From Prevotella sp. (GTDB lineage: Bacteria; Bacteroidota; Bacteroidia; Bacteroidales; Bacteroidaceae): DNA of 62,866 nt. Under the pieces are notes generated by a model. It did not search any database. It had not been told where the DNA came from and was given only the letters and a program-made list of their open reading frames with translations. Each line of letters starts with the position of its first letter. Positions within the stretch are counted from its first letter, which is position 1. This document shows positions 19,268-27,237 of this stretch, in pieces. The position numbers and the translations under genes were made by a program. The DNA lies in contig JAGCZA010000028.1 of the NCBI GenBank assembly GCA_017960525.1, positions 1 to 62,866 of the forward strand, written 5' to 3'.

Positions 19268-20661
19268 TGTGTGTAGGCTTTCCAGAAGTTTGGCAGACCG
19301 TAGCCGTAGATGTTAGTGGGTTCGTTATATTGGTCGGCGGAACGTCTGACCAGGTCGATGATTTCCAGGGCGGTCTTTTCTCTGAGACCCTGCCACAGAC
19401 AAGCCACTAAGCCGCACACCAGGGGCGTGGAGAACGAGGTTCCCATATCGTGCACCAGTGTGCCACGGCCCGAAATGAGGGCTGTGCCCGCGCCCATCGC
19501 CACCACGTCGGGCTTTACACGGAGGTCCTGCGAGGGGCCGATGCTGCTGAAGGTGGCAATTTGCCGCTCTTTGTTGACGGCCCCCACGGTGAGGATGTCG
19601 GGCGCATCGGCAGGCACACCGATTTTCTTCCATTGGCCCATGCCTGAGTTGCCGGCGGAGTTGCAGAGCACAATGCCCTTCCGTGCCAGCAGCGATGCCG
19701 ACCTGGATACGAAGGACGAGTGCCCGTTCAGGTCTTGCAGACGATAATTGTCTGTGCCGTTGTCGTATTTATAGTAGCCCAGCGACGAGTTGATGATGTC
19801 GACACCCACGGAGTCGGCCCATTCGGCGGCCATTGTCCAGTAGTCTTCCTCCACAGGCTGCTCCGTCAGCGGGTCTTCGCAGCGCAACAGCCAGAAGGAA
19901 GCCTCCGGCGCGGTGCCCATCGTCACTTCGGGAGCCTGTGCCGCCAGGGCTGAGAGCACCTTCGTTCCGTGGTCTATTCGTTGGAAGGCCTTGCTCCGCG
20001 CCGTCTCGCTGGTGGAAGGCAAGTGAACAAATTCGCGCACACCCTCTATGCGCACCCGACGCAAGGCAGGGATGCGGTCGTAGTTCTGGAATCCGCCGTC
20101 GAGCACGGCGATTGTCATTCCCTGTCCGCGCAGACCTGCCTCGTGCAGACTGTCGCCGCGCAGCATCTCTATCTGTGGGCGTGCCATACCCAACGGGTCG
20201 TTCTTCACCGAGTCCCACTTGTTGAATGTCTCGCGCACGTTCAGGCGCAAATCGTCCTGTTTGTCGATACTGTCGGGGGAGACGAACACGCAGCGGCTCT
20301 TGCTGACGATGGGCAGACTGGCCAGTCGCACGAGCAGCAGCGAATCGGCGGAGGCCACCACCACCGTGTTCTGCCAGCGGCTGGTGCCCACCACTTGCGC
20401 CCCATCTGTCTCGAACTGGCGCACATAGTGGCGGCAGACGGGCAAATCGGTCGAGTCAACGGTCAGCCCCTGACGCTCGCGGCGCTCCAGGCTCTTGCGC
20501 GAGAGGAAACGCTGGGGACGGTCTAGCGAAAAGGTGGTGGCCGCCTTGTCGCGCAGCGTGTAGCGGAAGATGTAGCACCGCTCTCCAGGATATTTCACCT
20601 TGGCGGCAGACGCCTGAAGGGTCGTTATGAGTAGCAGTAGTAACGGCAATATGCGGTTCAT
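19255..20661 (-). CDS. Secreted subtilisin-like serine protease (S8 family)
   Basis: 468 residues from the ATG at 20661 (an ATG two codons earlier is also possible), with a signal peptide (RILPLLLLLITTLQASA). A pro-region of about 150 residues (YIFRYTLRDKAATTF, SRKSLERRERQGL) precedes the S8 domain. The full triad is visible: Asp in IAVLDGGFQ, His in DHGTKVLS, Ser in MGTSFSTPLVCG; the oxyanion Asn is in LCNSAGNSG. The protein ends soon after the catalytic domain, without a type IX secretion tail. It resembles the Bacteroidales subtilases found beside xseA, with which it overlaps by 13 bp. The start is set by the -7 box at 20682-20689. Confidence 0.92.
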   Translation of the reverse strand: MNRILPLLLLLITTLQASAAKVKYPGERCYIFRYTLRDKAATTFSLDRPQRFLSRKSLERRERQGLTVDSTDLPVCRHYVRQFETDGAQVVGTSRWQNTVVVASADSLLLVRLASLPIVSKSRCVFVSPDSIDKQDDLRLNVRETFNKWDSVKNDPLGMARPQIEMLRGDSLHEAGLRGQGMTIAVLDGGFQNYDRIPALRRVRIEGVREFVHLPSTSETARSKAFQRIDHGTKVLSALAAQAPEVTMGTAPEASFWLLRCEDPLTEQPVEEDYWTMAAEWADSVGVDIINSSLGYYKYDNGTDNYRLQDLNGHSSFVSRSASLLARKGIVLCNSAGNSGMGQWKKIGVPADAPDILTVGAVNKERQIATFSSIGPSQDLRVKPDVVAMGAGTALISGRGTLVHDMGTSFSTPLVCGLVACLWQGLREKTALEIIDLVRRSADQYNEPTNIYGYGLPNFWKAYTQCKP

Positions 20662-20681
20662 AGTCATTCGGTTTTGGCCTG

Positions 20682-20689
20682 CAAAGGTA
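20682..20689 (-). promoter_or_regulatory. -7 box (TACCTTTG) of the subtilase-xseA unit
   Basis: The minus strand reads TACCTTTGC only about 20 nt before the ATG, so the leader must be very short. Confidence 0.6.
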
Positions 20690-20870
20690 ATGCTTTTCCG
20701 ACAAACGGCCAAATGTTTCCCTGCATATTATGCTCCCCTTCGACAAGAGAAACGACAAGTCGTAATCGAAAAACCCACGGCGAAGCCCCGGACTAATGGC
20801 TTTCTGGCCTTTCAGACTGGGTTTTTGAAGAAAAAAAGCTATTTTCTTTGTGTGTTTCTCACTTATTTCG

Positions 20871-20878
20871 TAACTTTG
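20871..20878 (+). promoter_or_regulatory. Promoter (TTTG - 20 bp - TAACTTTG) of the rpoN operon
   Basis: TAACTTTG with TTTG 20 bp upstream, 20 nt before the ATG at 20899. Confidence 0.75.
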
Positions 20879-20898
20879 CACCATCAATCTGGAATGGT

Positions 20899-21588
20899 AT
20901 GGCAAAAAAAACGGTCTGGCAAGACGATTACTGGCTGATGCTGATGCAGGCCTATCTGCAGAAGCCTGAGGGACCCAAGCCCCTCTACAGCCGCACGATG
21001 GTGAATCTGAGCCTGGAACTGCACATTCCGCCGCAGGCTCTTCAGGCACGTATGCTGCAACTGTCGCAGTTGGACAAACCGCGCATAGAGCGGCTGTGGA
21101 ACACCTACGGAAACGCTCCCAAGAAGTTGGAAAGGGCGGTGAAACTGCTGCGGCAGATGAAGGGTTTCGGCGCCGCCAACGACTTCTACGACGGCGTGGA
21201 GGTGGAAGAAACCTTTGAGCGCGACTTCCGCCCCATTGTGGAACCAGCGACGGATGGTGCGGAGTCGTCGCTGGACGAGCGTATCACGCCTATGATGCTC
21301 ATTATCATTCTCGACCTTTACTTCCAACTCACGCCTGCCACGATGGTGGCCACCACCCCCGAAGTGCAACAGTTGGCCAAGTTGATGCGCTTGAAGTCTG
21401 CCGAGGTGGTGCAGGTGTTGGACACTTTCCAATACTGCGACCCCTACCTGAACCGAGGCGGCGTCATCGTCACCCCTCTGTTGTCGGCCTGCCAGCAAGT
21501 GTGGCAGCGGCTGGGCAACCACGACCAAGAAGAACTGGCTGCATACGCCAACGACCTGAAGGCGTACTTCGCACCCCGTAATGCATAA
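20899..21588 (+). CDS. Conserved-type hypothetical protein upstream of rpoN
   Basis: 229 residues, soluble, mostly helical, no signal peptide. It begins MAKKTVWQDDYWLMLMQAYL and contains LSLELHIPPQALQARMLQLS and RLWNTYGNAPKKLERAVKLL, then an acidic linker, then two helical segments (MMLIIILDLYFQLTPATMV, QLAKLMRLKSAEVVQVLDTF). The C-terminal half looks like a small winged-helix or helical-bundle domain, but I do not recognise a family. It leads the transcription unit with rpoN (20 bp downstream), so a link with sigma-54 or its expression is possible. Confidence 0.8.
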   Translation: MAKKTVWQDDYWLMLMQAYLQKPEGPKPLYSRTMVNLSLELHIPPQALQARMLQLSQLDKPRIERLWNTYGNAPKKLERAVKLLRQMKGFGAANDFYDGVEVEETFERDFRPIVEPATDGAESSLDERITPMMLIIILDLYFQLTPATMVATTPEVQQLAKLMRLKSAEVVQVLDTFQYCDPYLNRGGVIVTPLLSACQQVWQRLGNHDQEELAAYANDLKAYFAPRNA

Positions 21589-21608
21589 TTCGTAATTCAT
21601 AATTATTC

Positions 21609-23123
21609 GTGCAGAGTCAGATACAAGAGCAAAAGCAGGAGCAGAAACTGCAGCAGAGCATATCGCAACAACAGTTGCTGCAAGCGCAACTCGTCGAGTT
21701 GCCCATCCAGCAGTTGGCAGAGCGCATCGAAACTGAGATGCACGACAATCCCGCATTGGAGTCAATGGGCGAAGAGGATGCGCTCGACTGGCATAACGAC
21801 GCTGCCGACGAGGCGCCCCAGGAGGAGGACTACGACGCCCAGCGTGAACGCGAGGAGCGCAACGACGCCCTCGATGCAGCCTTGGAGGGCATCGGGCGCG
21901 ACGACGAGGACCTGCCGGTCTACCAAGGCGGGCACTCCACCGCCGACGACCACGAGGAAATGGTCTATGGCGACACTCTCTCATTCTACGACCAGTTGCT
22001 GGAGCAAGTGGGGGAACTGGACCTCGACGACCAGCAGCGCTACGTGATGGAATACCTCATCCGCTCGCTCGACGACGACGGCCTGTTGCGCGTGTCGCTC
22101 CACGCCATTGCCGACGAACTGGCCATCTACCACAACATCGACCTGACCACGGAGCAACTGGAGACCATCTTGCACCAGTTGCAGCAACTCGACCCGCCCG
22201 GCATCGGCGCCCGCTCGTTGCAGGAGTGCCTCTTGCTCCAGATTGACAGGATGGCGCAGGAACGGAACAGCCAGGCATCGGCCACACTCATCGGGCTGAT
22301 GCACGAGACCATTGCCAACCACTTCGATGAGTTCACGAAGAAACATTGGGACAAGATTCAGCAGTCGCTGGGCCTGAACGATCTGCAGGCCGAGACCCTG
22401 ATGGGCGAACTGCGCAGGCTGAACCCCAAGCCCGGGGCCTCGATGGGCGAGACCGTGGGGCGCTCGTTGCAGCAGATTACACCCGACTTCATCGTCGACA
22501 CGCAGGACGACGGCACCGTCACGATGGCCTTGAACAGCGGCGACGTGCCCCATCTGCAGGTGTCGCAGTCGTTTGCCGACCTCCTGAAGACCTATCAGTC
22601 CAACAAGGACGGACTGAGCCGCCAGATGAAGGAGGCCCTGCTCTACACCAAGCAGAAGGTGGACGCGGCGCAGAGTTTCATCGACGCCATACAGACGCGG
22701 CGGCGCACGCTCACACTCACTATGAAAGCCATCATCCACTTGCAGCACCGCTTCTTCGAGGAGGGCGACGAGAGCCTGCTCCGCCCTATGATTCTCAAGG
22801 ATGTGGCCGAACAGACGGGACTGGACCTAAGCACTATCTCACGGGTGAGCAACGCCAAATATGTGCAGACGCGGTGGGGCACCTTCCCCCTGAAGTTCTT
22901 CTTCAGCGACGGCTTCGTCACGGAGAGCGGCGAGGAACTGTCCACACGCGAGATAAAGGCGGCGCTGCGCGAACTCATCGAGGCGGAGGACAAGCGCAAA
23001 CCGATGAGCGACGACGCCCTGAGCGATGCCCTCAAGCAGAAAGGCTATCCCGTGGCGCGCCGCACAGTGGCCAAATACCGTGAACAGATGGGCCTGCCAG
23101 TAGCCAGACTAAGAAAGAACTAA
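21609..23123 (+). CDS. rpoN: RNA polymerase sigma-54 factor
   Basis: 504 residues starting at GTG. Region I is Gln/Leu rich (QEQKLQQSISQQQLLQAQLV, LPIQQLAERIETEM), followed by an acidic region II, the core-binding domain (LRRLNPKPGASMGE, PDFIVDTQDDG) and the helix-turn-helix (LKDVAEQTGLDLSTISRVSN, KYVQTRWGTFPLKFFFS). The RpoN box is complete near the end (ARRTVAKYRE). Sigma-54 directs RNA polymerase to -24/-12 promoters with AAA+ activators. It is in an operon with the gene before and probably the PAP2 gene after (12-bp gap). Confidence 0.97.
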   Translation: MQSQIQEQKQEQKLQQSISQQQLLQAQLVELPIQQLAERIETEMHDNPALESMGEEDALDWHNDAADEAPQEEDYDAQREREERNDALDAALEGIGRDDEDLPVYQGGHSTADDHEEMVYGDTLSFYDQLLEQVGELDLDDQQRYVMEYLIRSLDDDGLLRVSLHAIADELAIYHNIDLTTEQLETILHQLQQLDPPGIGARSLQECLLLQIDRMAQERNSQASATLIGLMHETIANHFDEFTKKHWDKIQQSLGLNDLQAETLMGELRRLNPKPGASMGETVGRSLQQITPDFIVDTQDDGTVTMALNSGDVPHLQVSQSFADLLKTYQSNKDGLSRQMKEALLYTKQKVDAAQSFIDAIQTRRRTLTLTMKAIIHLQHRFFEEGDESLLRPMILKDVAEQTGLDLSTISRVSNAKYVQTRWGTFPLKFFFSDGFVTESGEELSTREIKAALRELIEAEDKRKPMSDDALSDALKQKGYPVARRTVAKYREQMGLPVARLRKN

Positions 23124-23135
23124 TTGTAAATCAAG

Positions 23136-23756
23136 GTGAACCGACAAAAGAACATCATCTACGCAGCACGGCTGGTGAGCCTCCTATTCACCCCGTTCTA
23201 TCTGCCGCTGGTAGGGCTGATAGCCCTGTTCACGTTCAGTTATCTGAACCTGCTGCCGACGGGCTACAGGCTGATGGTGCTTGCAATGGTCTACTTCTTC
23301 ACCATCCTCCTGCCCACCTTCCTCATCCACCTCTACCGTCGCACGCAGGGGTGGACGCTCCTGGAACTGGGGCAGAAACGGCGCCGCATGGGGCCTTACA
23401 TCATTAGCATCTTGTGCTATGTGGTGTGCGTCTGGACGCTGCAGCGCTTCCACATCTACCATTTTGTCTCCAGCATTGTCTTTGCCGCCCTGCTCGTTCA
23501 GGTGGTTTGTGCCATTGTCAACATCTGGTGGAAGATTTCCACGCACACGGCGGCTATCGGCGGCGTTGCCGGTGCCTTGTTTGTCTTCGCCGAAATCTTC
23601 GGCTTCAATCCCGTGTGGTGGCTGTGCTTGGTGTTGATTCTTGCAGGCATCCTTGGCACAGCCCGCATGATGCTCCGCCAGCACTCGCTGGCCCAAGTGG
23701 TGGCCGGTTTCCTTGTGGGCTTCGTTTGTGCCGCCGCAGGCATCGTCCTTTTCTGA
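23136..23756 (+). CDS. PAP2-superfamily membrane protein (phosphatase-like)
   Basis: 206 residues starting at GTG, with about six membrane helices. The C-terminal half carries PAP2-like motifs: WKISTHTAAIGGVAG (the SxHxA-like element) and RMMLRQHSLAQVVAGFLVG (the RxxxxxHxxxxV-like element). Such enzymes dephosphorylate lipid phosphates such as undecaprenyl pyrophosphate or lipid A precursors at the membrane. The first motif (K-R-P type) is represented only by LGQKRRRMGPY. It follows rpoN by 12 bp. Confidence 0.85.
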   Translation: MNRQKNIIYAARLVSLLFTPFYLPLVGLIALFTFSYLNLLPTGYRLMVLAMVYFFTILLPTFLIHLYRRTQGWTLLELGQKRRRMGPYIISILCYVVCVWTLQRFHIYHFVSSIVFAALLVQVVCAIVNIWWKISTHTAAIGGVAGALFVFAEIFGFNPVWWLCLVLILAGILGTARMMLRQHSLAQVVAGFLVGFVCAAAGIVLF

Positions 23757-23764
23757 AAATTATG

Positions 23765-23772
23765 TATTTTTG
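23765..23772 (+). promoter_or_regulatory. Possible -7 box (TATTTTTG)
   Basis: TATTTTTG lies just after the PAP2 gene stop and could start transcripts through the small ORFs and the M16 peptidase gene. Confidence 0.45.
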
Positions 23773-23824
23773 CCGCATGATTGCCTTGCTGATTACCAGG
23801 ACATATTGCACTACCACAAAAAAT

Positions 23825-24027
23825 ATGGCAAAGAAAAATGAGACTTCCGTCAACCTATGGGCGTTGCCACCTATAAACCTGCCGACGAAATGGATTCCGA
23901 ACTCCTGAAAGCCCTGCCGCCAAAGGAGGAGCTGCAAAGGGTGTTCGAAGAGAGTAGCAGGAAGGAGAAGGATAAAGTTCCTTTATCCGAAAGAACCCAA
24001 ACAAAGAAGAATATGAATAGATTTTAA
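23825..24027 (+). pseudogene. Small hypothetical gene, possibly frameshifted
   Basis: From the ATG at 23857 there is a 56-codon ORF (MGVATYKPADEMDSELLKAL onward, charged and helical, ending KNMNRF). An ATG 32 bp upstream at 23825 opens the frame MAKKNETSVN in the same style. Joining them needs one inserted base near 23852-23856 (CAACCTATG would become CAACCCTATG, giving NPMGVATYKPADE). I therefore suspect a one-base deletion splitting a 67-residue protein; alternatively only the 56-residue ORF is translated. No family recognised. Confidence 0.45.
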
Positions 24028-24062
24028 GGACGAGAACAAGCGATAATGAAATATACAATCTT

Positions 24063-24188
24063 ATGAAGAATCATTTTTTTCCAGTTCTACTCACCATGCT
24101 TCTTTTCATGACTGGATCAACGGCTTTCGTCCACGACATTGAGGTGAAATCATCTTTTTATCGTATTAGTACAACAAAAATAGAATAA
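24063..24188 (+). CDS. Possible 41-residue secreted peptide
   Basis: The ORF begins with a convincing signal peptide (MKNHFFPVLLTMLLFMTGST), leaving a mature peptide of only about 20 residues (FVHDIEVKSSFYRISTTKIE). It ends 4 bp before the ATG of the M16 peptidase gene and is in the same direction, so it is in position to be the first gene of that unit or a leader peptide. It may instead be the stump of a deleted secreted protein. The signal-like N terminus argues against chance. Confidence 0.45.
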   Translation: MKNHFFPVLLTMLLFMTGSTAFVHDIEVKSSFYRISTTKIE

Positions 24189-24192
24189 TTCT

Positions 24193-27054
24193 ATGAAGAC
24201 ACAATTGTTTTTATTTTTTCTCACTATCATTCCATTGATGGTGCAAGGACAAAAAAAGCCTGAAACACAAATCGACTCACTACTCCAGGCCCATTCGGCC
24301 ATCATCGACAAGCAAGTGATACCGACAGACACTACAGTCAGAACGGGAGTGCTAAAAAATGGGCTGACTTACTACGTGCGCCGTTGCACGGAGCCAGAGA
24401 AAAAGGCAAACTTCCACTTGCTGGTCAAAGGAGGCTCTGTCGTTGAAAAGGAGAGTGAGCGTGGTATAGCGCACTTCGTAGAACACATGATGTTTAAGGG
24501 CACCAAACATTTCCCCGGACAGAATGTGATTGGATTCATGCGCAGAAACGGTATAGTTTTTGGCAATGAAAGCAATGCTTTCACGAGTTTCAATACTGTG
24601 CGCTATTTCCTTAATGGCATATCCGTCTTGGATGAATTGCAGATAGACTCTTGTTTGCTGCTTTTGCGCGACTGGGCTGGCAACGCTACTATTGCCGACG
24701 AGGATGTGGAGCGTGAACGCCAAGTCATCGTGGAGGAATGGCGAAGCAGGACTGCTTTTTCCAAACAGGAGGTTACCAATGATATCCTTAATAATTCCAT
24801 CTACACAAAGCGTATGCCAATAGGTGATATTGAGGTGGTGCAGCACTGTTCTCCCCAGCTCATCCGCAGTTTTTACAAGCGTTGGTATCAGCCACAGAAC
24901 ATGGCCGTGGTCGTCACTGGAGACTTCGATGCCGACGTGATGGTGGAGAAGATTCGCAGACAGTTTGGCAAAATGAATCGAGGCAAGAACATCATTTCCA
25001 AGTATCCGATTATACCCGATTATGAAACTCCTCAGTATCGCGTTTATCAGGATGACAAAAGTACTGCACACACTATCTCAATCACCATCAAGCTACCGAA
25101 GAATTGGACTGAGCAGGAGAACACCGTTGGTGACGTGAGACTCAGCTTGCTCTACAAAAAGATTACGAATTTGATGTTTAACAGGCTCAAACCACTTGAA
25201 AATACAGACATTCTTAATTGCGAGACAAGTATTTTCAATCCAATATATACAAATAACGCTTTTTTTATGTCTTTTAACTTATTTGCTTCTGCCTCCTGGC
25301 AACAAACCCTAGAATTGCTTGCAAAACAAATAGAAACCATTCGTCGTATGGGATTCACAGAATATGTACCAGAAAAGATATGGAGTAAATGTGAATACAA
25401 TGAAGATGTTACTGCACTCATATTACCGCAACTACTTCCGCAAAATGTTTCTACGTTAACAAGTAATGAATGTGCTGATAGACTTACGTATAGTTTCTTC
25501 AATGGGGGAACCATTGACGATTATTATAGTGAGAAGGTTTCGGAAAAACACATCCTTCGTACCATTACACGTGAACAACTTGATATGTTATTTAGGGAGC
25601 TGACCGATAGCCGCAATATCATTATCGCCGCCTCTATTCCCAACAGCGAACCCCAGCCGACCGAAGATGAGCTGAAGGCTATTGTCGACAGCGTGAAAGG
25701 TTTGTCGGATGAAGAACTAACCATTAAGAGTACACAGAGGGCTGAGAAACTGGAGATGTTATTCGTTGATAGCATTGAACTAAACCCAGTACCAGGCACC
25801 TTGAAGAAGTTGACAGCATTGAACGACAGCATCAGCGAGGCATTCCTGTCCAACGGTATAAAGGTGGTACTTTGGAAGTGGAGGGGTGAGGCTGTCCGCA
25901 ATATCGCCATTTCATTTGGACGGCCAATGGGCACCTCGGCACTCCCTGATGACAAAATACATTATTGTAATCTTCTCTCACCATGTAGAAGAAAGTATAT
26001 CTACGAAGTTGGTTACCATGTTGAGGTGAATCCTTTTGATGATAAGTTGCACACGGATATGTATACCAAGAAAGACGCGAAAGACTACTGGGATTGCGTT
26101 GAGTATCTATTGAAACAAACGCATGCCTTGCTGATAACCACAGAGGTAGATAGTGTAGAGGCTGCGGAGAAAATCAAAGATATTCAAATAGATGCCGCTT
26201 CAAACGCTAACGACCCCATTTCTCAGGCAGCCCTCAGAATATCGAAATTGCCATACGTATCACTCAAGCGAGTCTCTCCTCCTACCGTAGATGAAGCCAA
26301 AATGTATACTGTGGACCGCTTCAGGGAGGTGGTGAAAGACTATTTCTCCAACTTTAATGGCTCAGTGCTCATCGTGCGGGGTGATTTCGATACCGATACC
26401 ATCATGCCGTTGCTGCTCAAGTATATCGGTTCGCTACCATCGAAACCGGAAACAGTTGACCGTAAGGTGTGGCCCTCAGACCATTTCAAGACCACAAACT
26501 CCACTGTCGTAGAGAAAATAAGCAATGCAACGCCCTACTGCGAGACAAACTTGTTCTATACTTGGGAAAAGGATTATTGCTACACACCAGAAAACCACGC
26601 TCACAACGAAGTGCTGCAAAGTATTCTTAGCAAGCTATTGTGGGATGTGCTGCGCGTAGAACACAGCGATGTATATACGCCACAGTGTTGGATGCAAGAT
26701 GAGCAGATGCCCTTCCCCCGCTTGATGTTTGCTATTGCTTACGTTTGCGACCCCACACAGCGCGAGCGCATTGCCAAGGATGTCTGCCAGATTGTGCAAG
26801 ATATAGCCGAAGGCGGTCTCATCACCCAAGGCCTGATTGACAGCTACATCAAGGAACGTGAGAAAAATGTAGGCAAAGTCAGAGTAGATGATTACGTCCT
26901 CCGCTCCGCATATCTCGACCGCGAACTGGGGTACACCATTATCCAGTACAACGACCTATCAATCTTCAAACAGGTGACCCCAGCCTCACTCAAGGCCCAT
27001 CTTCGGCAGTTGCTCAAAAAGGGGAATATACATATTGGATACCTGACGACATAA
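24193..27054 (+). CDS. Secreted M16 family zinc metallopeptidase (pitrilysin-like, two-domain)
   Basis: 953 residues, with a signal peptide (TQLFLFFLTIIPLMVQGQ). The inverted zinc motif HFVEH is at residues 94-98, with the third ligand glutamate in RERQVIVEEW further on; VKNGLTYYVR-like and NMAVVVTGDFDADVMV segments are typical of the active M16 half. The second half (from about 540; ALNDSISEAFLSNGIKVVLW) is the inactive M16_C partner, so both halves of the clamshell are in one chain, as usual in Bacteroidetes. The substrates are unknown; family members degrade peptides. Codon use is visibly more A+T rich than in the flanking core genes. Confidence 0.93.
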   Translation: MKTQLFLFFLTIIPLMVQGQKKPETQIDSLLQAHSAIIDKQVIPTDTTVRTGVLKNGLTYYVRRCTEPEKKANFHLLVKGGSVVEKESERGIAHFVEHMMFKGTKHFPGQNVIGFMRRNGIVFGNESNAFTSFNTVRYFLNGISVLDELQIDSCLLLLRDWAGNATIADEDVERERQVIVEEWRSRTAFSKQEVTNDILNNSIYTKRMPIGDIEVVQHCSPQLIRSFYKRWYQPQNMAVVVTGDFDADVMVEKIRRQFGKMNRGKNIISKYPIIPDYETPQYRVYQDDKSTAHTISITIKLPKNWTEQENTVGDVRLSLLYKKITNLMFNRLKPLENTDILNCETSIFNPIYTNNAFFMSFNLFASASWQQTLELLAKQIETIRRMGFTEYVPEKIWSKCEYNEDVTALILPQLLPQNVSTLTSNECADRLTYSFFNGGTIDDYYSEKVSEKHILRTITREQLDMLFRELTDSRNIIIAASIPNSEPQPTEDELKAIVDSVKGLSDEELTIKSTQRAEKLEMLFVDSIELNPVPGTLKKLTALNDSISEAFLSNGIKVVLWKWRGEAVRNIAISFGRPMGTSALPDDKIHYCNLLSPCRRKYIYEVGYHVEVNPFDDKLHTDMYTKKDAKDYWDCVEYLLKQTHALLITTEVDSVEAAEKIKDIQIDAASNANDPISQAALRISKLPYVSLKRVSPPTVDEAKMYTVDRFREVVKDYFSNFNGSVLIVRGDFDTDTIMPLLLKYIGSLPSKPETVDRKVWPSDHFKTTNSTVVEKISNATPYCETNLFYTWEKDYCYTPENHAHNEVLQSILSKLLWDVLRVEHSDVYTPQCWMQDEQMPFPRLMFAIAYVCDPTQRERIAKDVCQIVQDIAEGGLITQGLIDSYIKEREKNVGKVRVDDYVLRSAYLDRELGYTIIQYNDLSIFKQVTPASLKAHLRQLLKKGNIHIGYLTT

Positions 27055-27192
27055 TTACCCCAAGGCTCTTGAACGGAAGATAGAACATCCCCTGGAGAGT
27101 CTGACTCTACAGGTTCAGGCTTCGGTTCAGGCTTTGGCGGGAGCTGGCAAAAGAAAAGTGCGAAAAACTTTGGCGGTCTCGCCTTTTTTGCG

Positions 27193-27200
27193 TAATTTTG
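27193..27200 (+). promoter_or_regulatory. Promoter (TTTG - 20 bp - TAATTTTG) of the M6 protease gene
   Basis: TAATTTTG with TTTG 20 bp upstream, 38 nt before the ATG at 27238. Confidence 0.75.
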
Positions 27201-27237
27201 CAACCTCTATACAATTACAAACAAAATAAGATAGTCT

